From the NCBI GenBank assembly GCA_046297395.1, contig JBKCNM010000094.1:1-27485 (forward strand): a DNA stretch of 27,485 nucleotides, written 5' to 3'. This document shows positions 1-8,083 of this stretch, in pieces; positions within the stretch are counted from its first letter, which is position 1, and every line of letters starts with the position of its first letter. The notes beneath the pieces are model-generated. The model had not been told where the DNA came from. It saw only the letters and a list, made by a program, of their open reading frames with translations, and searched no databases. The position numbers and the translations under genes were made by a program. The stretch is from JBEICQ01 sp046297395 (lineage in GTDB: Bacteria > Bacteroidota > Bacteroidia > UBA4408).

Positions 1-404
1 ATACTAAGAAAGAGGCTACATATTTAAAAAATAACATCCCCCCCTTGCATGCTGTAGCCTTTCGTTCTTCCCTTTTTGTTGGTGCCGATGATGCCAGGGT
101 GAGGGCGGCGGCTGCCTGTGGCAGCCGCCGCATTGAACTCTATACCGAACCTTACGCATCAGCATTTCCGAATACACCCGCCGATGCCATTCGCCCTTTT
201 GTAAAAGCAGCACAAATAGCCGGGGAACTGGGTTTAGAAGTAAACGCAGGACATGACCTCAACCTGCAAAACCTGGCCTTTTTTGCCAGAACCATCCCGG
301 GATTATGCGAGGTGTCCATCGGGCATGCACTCATTACCGATGCTTTGTACTACGGTATTGAAAATACCATCCAGCTTTACCTCGCCAAACTCCATCAAAC
401 ATGA
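1..404 (+). CDS. pdxJ: Pyridoxine 5'-phosphate synthase, C-terminal part
   Basis: The gene is open from the left edge (first full codon at 3) and ends with TGA at 402-404, so only about the last 133 residues are present. PdxJ condenses 1-deoxyxylulose 5-phosphate with 3-amino-2-oxopropyl phosphate to give pyridoxine 5'-phosphate, in the DXP-dependent vitamin B6 route in the cytosol. Family-typical stretches are visible: RIELYTEPYA, then LGLEVNAGHDLN in the phosphate-binding region, then a PGLCEVSIGHALI strand/helix close to the C-terminus. The TTG at 45 is an internal codon, since the frame continues upstream of it. The last codon overlaps the ATG of the next gene (ATGA at 401-404), which points to a shared transcript. 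The family call is firm; the missing N-terminus cannot be judged. Confidence 0.9.
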   Translation, partial: TKKEATYLKNNIPPLHAVAFRSSLFVGADDARVRAAAACGSRRIELYTEPYASAFPNTPADAIRPFVKAAQIAGELGLEVNAGHDLNLQNLAFFARTIPGLCEVSIGHALITDALYYGIENTIQLYLAKLHQT

Positions 405-1216
405 ACCTATTTTACAGGGACACAGGAACCGGAATTCCTGTTCTCATCATGCATGGCCTCTTCGGCTGTGCCGATAACTGGAACCTGATGGCAAAAAAAA
501 TTTCATCCGAAAATTATCGCGTCATCACGGTTGACCTCCGAAACCACGGCCTTTCGCCACATCATGAAGAATGGGATTATCATTGCATGGCCGAAGATGT
601 GAGAGAACTATGTGAGAAATTGCATATAAAAAAAGTCATTTTTATTGGTCATTCAATGGGCGGAAAAGTGGCCATGTACCTCTCTGCCATCTGTTCCCAT
701 CTCATAAAGGCAATGGTGGTTGTTGACATCGCTCCACGATACTATCCTCCGCATCATCATGAAGTTTTGGAGGCACTGCTGAGCGTAAATCTGCCCTTTC
801 TTACAAACCGTAATGAAGCCGCCAGCATCCTGTCCAATAGGATACATGAGGCGGGAGTTGTGCAGTTTCTGCTAAAAAATCTTTACCGAAAAGAAGAGCA
901 CGGCCAAGCTGTTTTTGCTTGGAGGATGAATCTGGACAACATTGTTAAAAATATTTCAGAAGTAGGAGCCTCGTCGCCCTATCCATCAGAGAAAGAAAAT
1001 CAGCAATATCCGGTGCTTTTCATCCGGGGTGAAGCATCAGATTATATTGGGGAAAAGGACCGAACAGACATCATGGATCGGTATCCTGCAGCTGAAATCA
1101 TCACGATTATGGGTGCAGGACACTGGGTTCAGGCTGAAAAACCTGAAGAATTTTTTACATGTCTGTTGGAATGGTTACGAAGAAAGGATCTGGTTCTTAA
1201 GGAGCAAGCATCTTGA
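401..1216 (+). CDS. Alpha/beta hydrolase, YbfF-like esterase
   Basis: This 271-residue protein has a complete alpha/beta hydrolase layout. An HGLFG oxyanion-type loop lies at residues 18-22, the nucleophile elbow GHSMGG puts Ser85 at the active site, and GAGHW supplies His241. Asp214, in the SDY of the strand before it, is my candidate for the acid. Length and motifs fit the YbfF group of small acyl-ester or acyl-CoA hydrolases; the substrate cannot be read from sequence. There is no signal peptide, so it is probably cytosolic. Its start overlaps the pdxJ stop by four bases, suggesting translational coupling. Its last 20 bases overlap the end of the convergent response-regulator gene. A haloalkane dehalogenase-like or dienelactone hydrolase role is less likely given the YbfF-like GHSMGGK region. 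Confidence 0.85.
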   Translation: MNLFYRDTGTGIPVLIMHGLFGCADNWNLMAKKISSENYRVITVDLRNHGLSPHHEEWDYHCMAEDVRELCEKLHIKKVIFIGHSMGGKVAMYLSAICSHLIKAMVVVDIAPRYYPPHHHEVLEALLSVNLPFLTNRNEAASILSNRIHEAGVVQFLLKNLYRKEEHGQAVFAWRMNLDNIVKNISEVGASSPYPSEKENQQYPVLFIRGEASDYIGEKDRTDIMDRYPAAEIITIMGAGHWVQAEKPEEFFTCLLEWLRRKDLVLKEQAS

Positions 1217-1898
1217 ACCCAACTCCGTGAACATTGATAATCTCTATTCTTGGATCGGCCTTCAGGTATTTGCGCAATTTGGTGATATAAACATCCATCG
1301 AACGACCATTGAAATAATTGTCGTCATGCCAAATTGTTTTTAAAGCAAAATTCCTGTCAAGCACATCATTTTTGTGTAGACAAAACAATTTTAGCAACTG
1401 GGCTTCGCGGGTTGTTAAACGAAAAGTCCCTTCTGCATGAGCGAGCGTTTGATGGTCAAAATCAAAATGAAATTTGCCGATATTGAATTCCCTGGCTTCT
1501 GTATTGTTCAGACTCTTGAATGATGTTCTGCGAAGAATGGCTTTTAATCTGAGCAGAAGCTCTTCTGAACTGAATGGTTTTACAATGTAATCATCGGCTC
1601 CTACATGAAATCCTTCGATGGCGTCCTCTTTGAGGGACTTGGCAGTAAGAAATACCAGGGGAACTTCTTTGTTAAGCAACCTGATTTCCTTTGCCAGGGT
1701 GTAGCCATCCATGATGGGCATCATCACATCCAAAACACAGGCATCGTAATCGCCCTGTTTGAATTTTTTTAACCCATCCTTGCCATCAGTTGCAAGGGAC
1801 ACATGATAGTTTTTGTCTTCGAGATATTCTTTCAGAAGACTGCCAAGGTTGTGGTCATCTTCGACCAACAGAAGGTTTAATTTGTCGGCTGTTTCCAT
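1197..1898 (-). CDS. rprY: OmpR-family response regulator, RprY-like
   Basis: This is a 233-residue transcription regulator with an N-terminal receiver domain (about 6-120) and a C-terminal OmpR/PhoB winged helix (about 135-232). The receiver shows the acidic pair in VEDD, phospho-acceptor Asp57 in VLDVMMP, Thr85 and Lys107 in IVKPFS. The DNA-binding part has the usual RLTTREAQLL and the GRSMDVYITKLRKYL recognition-helix region, ending in VHGVGFKM. The receiver closely resembles RprY, known from Bacteroides with its kinase RprX, and the kinase gene lies directly upstream. The ATG at 1898 is 67 bases past the kinase stop, and that gap holds a good Bacteroidota-type promoter. The gene's 3' end runs 20 bases into the convergent hydrolase gene. 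Its regulon is unknown here. Confidence 0.9.
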   Translation of the reverse strand: METADKLNLLLVEDDHNLGSLLKEYLEDKNYHVSLATDGKDGLKKFKQGDYDACVLDVMMPIMDGYTLAKEIRLLNKEVPLVFLTAKSLKEDAIEGFHVGADDYIVKPFSSEELLLRLKAILRRTSFKSLNNTEAREFNIGKFHFDFDHQTLAHAEGTFRLTTREAQLLKLFCLHKNDVLDRNFALKTIWHDDNYFNGRSMDVYITKLRKYLKADPRIEIINVHGVGFKMLAP

Positions 1899-1935
1899 AA
1901 TTTTTTTGGTTTTAAGGCGTTATCAAAAAGTTGAC

Positions 1936-1963
1936 CAAATATAGTTAATTTTCGATAATACAA
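1936..1963 (-). promoter_or_regulatory. Promoter for the RprY-like gene
   Basis: Read on the minus strand, the kinase/regulator gap contains TTG (1961-1963), 17 bases, then TATATTTG (1936-1943). This fits the Bacteroidota sigma pattern TTG-N17 to 23-TAnnTTTG. Initiation would fall near 1929, about 30 bases before the ATG at 1898. The regulator could thus be made independently of the kinase. The match is visible; activity is inferred. Confidence 0.5.
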
Positions 1964-1965
1964 CA

Positions 1966-3585
1966 TCAAATATCGTTATTCGACATTTTTTTTGGGATAA
2001 AAACAATGAAAGTCGAACCCTTTCCCTGTTCGCTTTGCACCTGCACTTTTCCTGAATGCTTTTCAACAATGGCTTTCACATAGCTTAATCCAAGCCCAAA
2101 ACCCTTCACATTGTGAATATTACCTGTGGGAACCCTGTACAGATTATCAAATATCCTCTTTTGGTTTTCCTTGCTGATTCCTATTCCATGATCTTTGCAA
2201 ATGATTTTTATGCCACCCTGGGCGTTCTGGGTTGTAAGTTCGATACTTGGCGGGCTCTCTCCTGCATATTTTATGGCATTGTCGAGCAAGTTGTTCATCA
2301 CATTGGTCATGTGTATCCGATCGGCATAAACCTGATGTAAATCGGGAGCCAAAACCGTTTGCAGGCTTGCTCCACACTGGTCGAGCTGGAGTTTAAGGTT
2401 ATCTATGGATGACAAAATAATTTCATTCATGTTTATGGGGGAAGTATTTAACCTGAGATGTCCTTTTTCAAGAACAGCTGTTTGCAACACGCTTTCAACA
2501 AGCAGGCCTAACCTTTTGTTTTCCTCCTTAATCATTTGAACATAGCGTGCTTGTCGAGTCTCTGATTTACTGAGTCCCGGATCTCCAAGCACATCGCAGG
2601 CAAGTGAGATGGTAGAAATGGGTGTCTTTAACTCATGGGTCATGTTATTGATAAAATCATTTTTTATTTCAGATAATTTTTTCTGCTCCAATATGGTTTT
2701 AAAAAAGAAATAAAACACACCGATGATGGTTACTATCAGCAGTGAGGAAAGCCCAAGAAGCCAAAGCATTGCTTTCAGGAGATAACTGCTTTCTTTGGGG
2801 AAATACAGTGAGAGCAAGGGAGGCCTCACAAAAAGATTGTTCTGAGCCATGCAGATTTTAAACCTGGAATTCTTTATTTCATTGGCATACATGGAAGCCA
2901 CAGGGTAGACAAAGTATTTCTGGTAATTTTCAAGCACCCCAAACACATAGGGTGTTCTTATGTTTCGGTCGAGCAACTCAGCCCTGATCAGTGAATCCAG
3001 CTGCATGGTGTCAATTCGGTTGAGATAATCATTGTAAATATTTACGCTCACAAGCTCATCAAAGATGTCATTCACAAATTCTTTTTTTTGCGAAAACCAA
3101 GCCATGGATTTAATAGTGGTATCAGTGATGCTGCTGGAGAAGGGGCCGGAATTGTTTAAGCCCAGAGAGAAATCGAAATTCCCGTCAGAATCGGTTCCCA
3201 TTACAGATTTTTCTCTTCTTTGTGTTGTAATAATTCCGCTGGAATCTGTGGTGATCTCTTCAAAAACATTGAGTTTTACATGCTCCTTTTTTCCTTTCTT
3301 GAGAGGCTGGTTTATCCCCAGGCCGGTGTTTTGACTAATGTCCTGTCCACCCGGCATAAATGTGTTATTTGCTTTACGCAGGTTCAGCCGGCGCGTTATT
3401 CTGGCTGCTGTAGCTTTTCTTTCCAGGGTGTATATGACCTTGTGCATGGCCTCATTTACCCCCTTCTCAAATGCTGCTCTCTCCACCTCGAGTGCATGGT
3501 TTATCCAGTACAACTGAATGGCTACCAGCGCAACAATCACAAGCGACACAGCCAATATGGCCCAACGAAATTTATTCATCAACAA
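1966..3585 (-). CDS. rprX: Sensor histidine kinase, RprX-like
   Basis: This 539-residue kinase starts with a transmembrane segment (about 8-28), followed by a periplasmic sensing region of some 220 residues and a second membrane segment (about 266-292). The cytoplasmic kinase follows. Its H-box has the phospho-acceptor His317 in NNMTHELKTP, the N-box is NNLLDNAIKYAG, and the G-boxes are KDHGIGIS and GFGLGLSYVKAIV. All motifs needed for autophosphorylation are intact. It lies just upstream of the RprY-like regulator, its likely partner. The gene is divergent from the outer-membrane protein gene, with 53 bases between the starts. The periplasmic region shows no domain I recognise, so the stimulus is unknown. 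RprX is the nearest described relative by order and motif. Confidence 0.88.
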   Translation of the reverse strand: MLMNKFRWAILAVSLVIVALVAIQLYWINHALEVERAAFEKGVNEAMHKVIYTLERKATAARITRRLNLRKANNTFMPGGQDISQNTGLGINQPLKKGKKEHVKLNVFEEITTDSSGIITTQRREKSVMGTDSDGNFDFSLGLNNSGPFSSSITDTTIKSMAWFSQKKEFVNDIFDELVSVNIYNDYLNRIDTMQLDSLIRAELLDRNIRTPYVFGVLENYQKYFVYPVASMYANEIKNSRFKICMAQNNLFVRPPLLSLYFPKESSYLLKAMLWLLGLSSLLIVTIIGVFYFFFKTILEQKKLSEIKNDFINNMTHELKTPISTISLACDVLGDPGLSKSETRQARYVQMIKEENKRLGLLVESVLQTAVLEKGHLRLNTSPINMNEIILSSIDNLKLQLDQCGASLQTVLAPDLHQVYADRIHMTNVMNNLLDNAIKYAGESPPSIELTTQNAQGGIKIICKDHGIGISKENQKRIFDNLYRVPTGNIHNVKGFGLGLSYVKAIVEKHSGKVQVQSEQGKGSTFIVFIPKKMSNNDI

Positions 3586-3623
3586 TAAGATTTAACTTTT
3601 CTTCTACTGAATCTGGTTTATTT

Positions 3624-3633
3624 GCAAATTTGC
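3624..3633. promoter_or_regulatory. Palindrome GCAAATTTGC in divergent promoter gap
   Basis: The 53-base gap between the sensor kinase and the outer-membrane protein gene contains a perfect 10-base palindrome. Each strand of it reads CAAATTTG, one base off the TAnnTTTG element. It could be overlapping -7 elements of two divergent promoters, or a regulator site. The palindrome is certain; the role is inference, and a short AT-rich palindrome may arise by chance. Confidence 0.3.
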
Positions 3634-3638
3634 GACTT

Positions 3639-4190
3639 ATGAGGATGCTCCTGCATTGTTTGATGTTAATATTTATTAGCCGAACGCTTCACGCGCAAGT
3701 AAAAAGAGAACTCCTTTCAGGTGAGCTGGTGAAAGAAAAAAAAAGCGAGCCTCTCAACAATCAGGTCTGGAAAAATAAGATTTTTTTCGGAGGCAATGCG
3801 GGCTTACAATTCGGTTCATTAACCTTTATAGATATTTCCCCTTTTGTTGGCTATCGTATTAACGATAAAATACATGTAGGAATCGGAGGTTCCTATATTT
3901 ATACCTCTAATCGATTTATTCGAAGATCTGCAACCATTCTTGGTGCAAGGGTATTTGCCAGGTATTTTTTTAAACCCTATTTCTTTGCTCATGCCGAAAA
4001 TGAGTGGTTGCGAAGCTCGGCCCTTTTTTCCCAAACAGGCTCTCTCAACACTCCTCTGGTGGGCATCGGATACAGACAAATGATTGGAACGCGAGGTTTT
4101 ATGGATCTCACAGGCCTTTGGAATTTTTCAATTCATTCGGCTACTTATTACTCAAACCCCGTAATTCGCATTGGCTTTTGCTTTCAATAG
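3639..4190 (+). CDS. Small secreted outer-membrane beta-barrel-like protein
   Basis: I start this 183-residue protein at the ATG at 3639, because it begins a clear signal peptide (hydrophobic core LLHCLMLIFI, cleavage near HAQ about residue 19). An open frame further upstream only overlaps the divergent kinase gene. After a charged linker, the mature part consists of alternating strand-like segments rich in Gly, Tyr and Phe, such as FFGGNAGLQFG, ISPFVGYRI and VGIGGSYIY. It ends with an RIGFCF strand close to the C-terminus, as expected for an 8-stranded OmpA/OprF-like barrel. No family name is justified. It precedes the thioesterase gene by two bases and probably starts the long plus-strand block. 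Its link to the adjacent CoA-ester genes is unknown. Confidence 0.7.
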   Translation: MRMLLHCLMLIFISRTLHAQVKRELLSGELVKEKKSEPLNNQVWKNKIFFGGNAGLQFGSLTFIDISPFVGYRINDKIHVGIGGSYIYTSNRFIRRSATILGARVFARYFFKPYFFAHAENEWLRSSALFSQTGSLNTPLVGIGYRQMIGTRGFMDLTGLWNFSIHSATYYSNPVIRIGFCFQ

Positions 4191-4192
4191 AC

Positions 4193-4630
4193 ATGAATCA
4201 CACAAAATCGCAGATTGAGCTCGCAAGAAAGATTGTTGAGAAGATGATGGAGAAAGACAATTTCAGCAAATGGTTGGGCATTCAGGTGGTGGAGATCATG
4301 CCGGGCTCATGTGTTTTATCCCTTACCGTGAATGAAGAAATGCTCAACGGATTTGATATTCTGCATGGAGGAATTTGCTTTTCACTGGCCGATAGTGCCC
4401 TGGCTTTTGCCTCCAACTCCTACGGTAACAAAGCTGTTTCGGTAGAAACATCAATTTCTCACCTGGCACCTTGTCGTGCAGGAGATATTCTTACCGCAAG
4501 CACAGAGGAGATCAGCAATGGAAATAAAATTGGTATCTACTTGGTGAGCATTCACAACCAGGATGCACGCAAAGTGGCAGTCTTTAAAGGAAGTGTTTAT
4601 AAAACCGGAAAAAATTGGTTTGAATCATGA
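4193..4630 (+). CDS. paaI: PaaI-like hotdog-fold thioesterase
   Basis: This 145-residue single-domain hotdog protein has the PaaI signature: MLNGFDILHGGICFSLADSA at residues 50-69. Asn52, His58, Gly60 and Asp67 correspond to the conserved catalytic region of phenylacetate-pathway thioesterases. PaaI hydrolyses aryl- and hydroxyphenylacetyl-CoA, rescuing CoA when ring-opened or epoxidised phenylacetyl-CoA intermediates stall. The N-terminal helix containing FSKWLGI is also typical. The ATG at 4193 lies two bases after the previous stop, and the TGA overlaps the thiolase start (ATGA), so the two are probably co-translated. A thiolase and a PaaY-like gene immediately downstream strengthen the phenylacetate assignment over generic menaquinone-type or 4-hydroxybenzoyl-CoA thioesterases. 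Substrate remains inferred. Confidence 0.85.
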   Translation: MNHTKSQIELARKIVEKMMEKDNFSKWLGIQVVEIMPGSCVLSLTVNEEMLNGFDILHGGICFSLADSALAFASNSYGNKAVSVETSISHLAPCRAGDILTASTEEISNGNKIGIYLVSIHNQDARKVAVFKGSVYKTGKNWFES

Positions 4631-5835
4631 TTCACTCAGCATACATTATTGGTGGCGTAAGAACGCCTATAGGTTCATTTGGCGGAAGTTTATCCCAAGT
4701 AAGGGCAGACGATCTCGCAGCACATGTGCTCAGGCATCTGGCCGCTCAATTCAAGGAATTAACCAGGGAATCCATCGGGGATGTTTTGATGGGATGCGCA
4801 AACCAGGCCGGTGAAGACAACCGAAAGGTGGCGAGGATGGCACTCCTGCTTGCAGGTTATCCCTTCTCAGTGCCCGGTGAAACGGTGAACCGACTATGCG
4901 CCTCAGGATTGTCTGCGGTTGCATCTGCTGCAAGAAGTATTTTCAGTGGGGAAGAACAATTGATGATTGCAGGAGGCGTTGAACACATGACCCGCGCACC
5001 ATGGGTAATTTCTAAAACAAGCACGGCCTTTGGAAGGGATGCACAAATGTTTGATTCCAGTTTTGGCTGGCGATTCATCAATCCCCTCATGAAACAGATG
5101 TATGGAATTGATGCCATGGGAGAAACAGCCGAAAACCTGGCTGAGAAATTTAAAATCAGCAGAGAAGACCAGGATGTCTTCGCCCTCAATTCTCAGCTGA
5201 AAGCCGCAAGGGCTCAATCCTCCGGCAGATTTGCTATGGAAATACAAGCCATAGAGATCCCTCAAAAAAAAGGGAATCCTTTGATTTTCTCGGAAGATGA
5301 GTTTATCAAACCCTCTACCAATGCCGAGGTACTCGCATCGCTTAAAGCGGCCTTCCGCCAGGGCGGAACCGTAACCGCAGGCAACTCATCCGGTCTCAAC
5401 GATGGTGCTGCTGCCTTGCTCTTGGCATCAGAAAGGGGTGCAAAAAAATTGAACGCAAGTCCGATGGCACGCATTGCCGGTATTGGCATTGCAGGAGTTG
5501 AACCTCGTGTGATGGGGATTGGTCCGGTAGAAGCTTCTTTAAAAGCACTTAAAATGGCAGGGATTCCGCTTAACCGGGTGGATTTAATTGAAATCAATGA
5601 AGCCTTTGCTGCACAGGTATTGGCATGCACAAGAAACCTTGGACTTGACGACAAAGATACACGCATCAACCCCAACGGAGGTGCCATTGCCCTTGGCCAT
5701 CCGCTGGGAATGAGTGGCGCAAGGCTTGCCCTCACCGCGGCCATCGAATTACAAAAACAAAAAAAACAATTTGCACTTGTCACCATGTGTGTAGGCGTGG
5801 GACAAGGTTATGCAATGGTGCTCGAAAGAATATGA
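4627..5835 (+). CDS. paaJ: Acetyl-CoA acyltransferase (thiolase), PaaJ/PcaF-like
   Basis: This 402-residue, full-length thiolase carries the nucleophile Cys91 in NRLCASGLSAV, the GGVEHMTRAPWV loop near residue 120, and the C-terminal NPNGGAIALGHPLG with His358. The second catalytic cysteine is Cys388 in MCVGVGQG. The CVGVGQG ending and the RTPIGSFGG start resemble beta-ketoadipyl-CoA thiolases (PaaJ, PcaF). These cleave 3-oxoadipyl-CoA with CoA to succinyl-CoA and acetyl-CoA, the last step of phenylacetate breakdown. General acetoacetyl-CoA or fatty-acid thiolases look similar, so position between PaaI-like and PaaY-like genes is the main argument for PaaJ. Both ends overlap the neighbouring genes by ATGA, suggesting a translationally coupled trio. 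Confidence 0.85.
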   Translation: MIHSAYIIGGVRTPIGSFGGSLSQVRADDLAAHVLRHLAAQFKELTRESIGDVLMGCANQAGEDNRKVARMALLLAGYPFSVPGETVNRLCASGLSAVASAARSIFSGEEQLMIAGGVEHMTRAPWVISKTSTAFGRDAQMFDSSFGWRFINPLMKQMYGIDAMGETAENLAEKFKISREDQDVFALNSQLKAARAQSSGRFAMEIQAIEIPQKKGNPLIFSEDEFIKPSTNAEVLASLKAAFRQGGTVTAGNSSGLNDGAAALLLASERGAKKLNASPMARIAGIGIAGVEPRVMGIGPVEASLKALKMAGIPLNRVDLIEINEAFAAQVLACTRNLGLDDKDTRINPNGGAIALGHPLGMSGARLALTAAIELQKQKKQFALVTMCVGVGQGYAMVLERI

Positions 5836-6428
5836 TTTGTGCATTTGAAGGAATGATTCCGGTGGTGGATGAAACAGCGTTTGTGCATCCTCTGGCCACA
5901 GTTACAGGCAATGTGATTATTGGCAAGCATGTGTATGTTGGTCCGGGTGCAGCCATCCGCGGCGACTGGGGAAGTATCATCATTGAAGACGGATGCAACA
6001 TCCAGGAAAACTGTACCCTGCATATGTTTCCCGGAACCACCGTACATCTTAAAAAGTCTGCACACATAGGTCACGGAGCAATTATTCATGGGGCAATCAT
6101 AGGAGAAAATGTGTTGGTAGGTATGAATGCTGTAATCATGGACGATGTAATTGTTGGAGATGGATGCATCATAGGTGCGCTTACCTTTATCAAAGCCGGT
6201 GAGGTAATTGCTTCCAGGAAAGTATTGGCAGGAAATCCCTATAAAATCATCAAGGAGGTGAGTGATGAAATGCTGGCCTGGACAACAAAAGGTACTGCAT
6301 TGTACCAATCATTACCTGCAGAAATGCATCGAAGTTTTAAAATCACAGAACCCCTCCGTTCTGTGCCGGAGAAACCTTATGAACAAACAAGGAGATATAC
6401 CACATGGAAAAAACAAGAAGGAAATTGA
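5832..6428 (+). CDS. paaY: PaaY-like hexapeptide-repeat thioesterase
   Basis: Starting at the ATG that overlaps the thiolase stop, this 198-residue protein is a left-handed beta-helix of the gamma-carbonic-anhydrase type. Hexapeptide repeats such as VTGNVIIGKHVYVGPG and VLVGMNAVIMDDVIVG are plain. Candidate metal ligands are His64, His81 and His86. PaaY has the same beta-helix followed by an alpha-helical tail ending around EPLR, and here TEPLRSVPEKPYEQ matches that pattern. Described PaaY proteins are thioesterases that clear a toxic seven-membered-ring CoA by-product of phenylacetate degradation. An alternative in-frame start at 5787 lies within the thiolase and is unnecessary. The gene's last 25 bases overlap the TPR lipoprotein gene. 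Confidence 0.85.
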   Translation: MICAFEGMIPVVDETAFVHPLATVTGNVIIGKHVYVGPGAAIRGDWGSIIIEDGCNIQENCTLHMFPGTTVHLKKSAHIGHGAIIHGAIIGENVLVGMNAVIMDDVIVGDGCIIGALTFIKAGEVIASRKVLAGNPYKIIKEVSDEMLAWTTKGTALYQSLPAEMHRSFKITEPLRSVPEKPYEQTRRYTTWKKQEGN

Positions 6429-7417
6429 AGTCGTATTTCATTCCGGTATTGCTTGCTTTGTTTCTGTATTCCTGTAAAGGACCTGAAGAAAAAAAAGTTG
6501 CATCAACCGCTCCTCCTGCACTTGAAGAGCTGAACAAAGCCATCGAAAAAAATCCCCGTGATGCAATGGCCTGGTACAATAGAGCGAATTATTACTTCAA
6601 AAAAAAAGATGTGGGTCATGCGGGCGAAGACATGATCAAGGTGCTCGAACTGGATACCAATACTTATGAGTTTTTCTTACTTGCAGCCGATATTCACCTG
6701 AGCACCAACCAATCCGGAAAATGCAAGGCGGCCTTGGACAGATGCCTTGCCATTGATCCAAAAGGATTGGATGCCCTGATAAAAACAGCTGAATTGTATT
6801 TGTATGTAAAACAAAATGCACTGTCCAATGATTATGTGAATCGCGCATTAGACATTGATAAAGACAATACCAGGGCTTTGTTTATTCTTGGCATCAACCA
6901 GAAAGAGAGTGGCGACACAGCCAAAGCCATTTATGCTTTTCAGCGGATTATTGACCTTAAACCGGATGAATATGATGCCCTGATGCAGGTAGGCATGTTG
7001 TATGCTGCACGCAACAACATTCTCTGCATGGAATACCTTAAAAAAGCAGCCATCCTCAGACCTTCAAGCTATGAACCTTACTTTAACAGCGCCCTTTATC
7101 ACCAAAAGAACGGCAATATTGCGGCCGCAGTAAGGGATTACCGTGCAGCTCTTAAATGCAAACCTGAATCGGCAATCACCTGGTTCAATTTTGGTATTCT
7201 TCATAGTAAGCACACGCTGGATTACGATCAGGCAATTTTATGTTTTACGAAAGCCATCACATATGATCCCGCTTTTGAAGAAGCGTATTATATGCGCGGC
7301 AGGGTGTATGAGAAAAAAGGCAATACAAACATGGCTAGTCAGGATTATACGGAAGCCCTTCATATTAATCCTGAATATGAAAAAGCATTCGATGGCATGA
7401 AAAGGCTGGACAAATGA
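6404..7417 (+). CDS. TPR-repeat lipoprotein
   Basis: This 337-residue protein begins with a charged n-region and a hydrophobic segment ending in LYSC, so Cys24 is the likely lipidation site and the protein is probably membrane-anchored on the periplasmic side. From about residue 40 it consists of tetratricopeptide repeats. Repeats read as NPRDAMAWYNRANYYFKKKD, ALFILGINQKESGDTAKAI and AYYMRGRVYEKKGNTNMASQ, the last close to the C-terminus. About eight units are present. TPR arrays hold protein partners together; the partner here is unknown. The ATG at 6404 lies inside the PaaY-like gene, and its stop overlaps the next start, so it belongs to the same tightly packed block. No catalytic domain is present. 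Confidence 0.8.
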   Translation: MEKTRRKLKSYFIPVLLALFLYSCKGPEEKKVASTAPPALEELNKAIEKNPRDAMAWYNRANYYFKKKDVGHAGEDMIKVLELDTNTYEFFLLAADIHLSTNQSGKCKAALDRCLAIDPKGLDALIKTAELYLYVKQNALSNDYVNRALDIDKDNTRALFILGINQKESGDTAKAIYAFQRIIDLKPDEYDALMQVGMLYAARNNILCMEYLKKAAILRPSSYEPYFNSALYHQKNGNIAAAVRDYRAALKCKPESAITWFNFGILHSKHTLDYDQAILCFTKAITYDPAFEEAYYMRGRVYEKKGNTNMASQDYTEALHINPEYEKAFDGMKRLDK

Positions 7418-8067
7418 TGCGTGAGAAAATGATTCAATCAGGCTATTATGTCCTCCCGCTCTTGTATGCTGTGGGGGTGCTTGGTATGCTCCTGTATAAA
7501 TCTTTTTTTATTCATTGCACTCCCTATTTGCTGCTGATCTGTTTTGCTTGGATTATGCTGGCAGAAAAGGAACAGGGTGCTGATAGAACGCGTATGATCC
7601 TACTTGCTGTTTCCGCAGGATACGCCATTGAACTGGTAGGTGTTGGCACGGGAAAAATCTTTGGAATTTATTGGTACGGTGAATCTCTGGGGCCTAAAAT
7701 CTCGGGGGTTCCTCCGCTGATTGGAATCAATTGGTGCATGCTTCTACTCGGAGCTTCTTCGCTTGTGACATATGCCCTACAGGAGAAAAGTATCTTGTTA
7801 AAATCCTTTCTGACGGCAGGCCTAATGACCATGTTGGATTTTTGTATGGAACCGGTTTGTGATGTGCTCGATATGTGGTATTGGGGTGCCGGTGAAGCAG
7901 GCCTACGAAATTTTATGGTGTGGTATGCATTTTCCATGTTGCTTTCACTTATTTACTTTGCCATAGGCTTTAGGCGTATAAATGTGATAGCCATGCTCGT
8001 ATTCGGATTACAATTTGTCTTTTTCTCCGTCCTGTGGGCTTTACACGCCGCAAACATTTTTTTATGA
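7414..8067 (+). CDS. CruF-like carotenoid biosynthesis membrane protein
   Basis: This 217-residue protein is almost entirely membrane helices (about six or seven). It contains signature stretches of the carotenoid biosynthesis protein family that includes CruF (gamma-carotene 1'-hydroxylase): the segment about residues 68-88 with Glu, GVGTGKIFG and YWYGESLGPKISGVP, and later MLDFCMEPVCDVLDMW. CruF adds water across the psi-end double bond of gamma-carotene, giving the 1'-hydroxyl of myxol and saproxanthin-type pigments. The CrtZ-like gene immediately downstream supports a role in carotenoid end-group tailoring. Start at 7414 overlaps the preceding stop (ATGA); a second ATG three bases on is equally usable. 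Family is good; hydratase activity is inferred. Confidence 0.75.
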   Translation: MMREKMIQSGYYVLPLLYAVGVLGMLLYKSFFIHCTPYLLLICFAWIMLAEKEQGADRTRMILLAVSAGYAIELVGVGTGKIFGIYWYGESLGPKISGVPPLIGINWCMLLLGASSLVTYALQEKSILLKSFLTAGLMTMLDFCMEPVCDVLDMWYWGAGEAGLRNFMVWYAFSMLLSLIYFAIGFRRINVIAMLVFGLQFVFFSVLWALHAANIFL

Positions 8068-8083
8068 AATTTGTTAACCTCTT

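Noticed and set aside
1029..1343. 104-codon plus-strand frame across the hydrolase/regulator junction
   Set aside because: It spans the ends of two convergent real genes in another frame and its product lacks family similarity or a start signal.
3471..3638. Upstream extension of the small outer-membrane protein
   Set aside because: The added 56 residues overlap the divergent kinase gene and would bury the clear signal peptide that starts at 3639.
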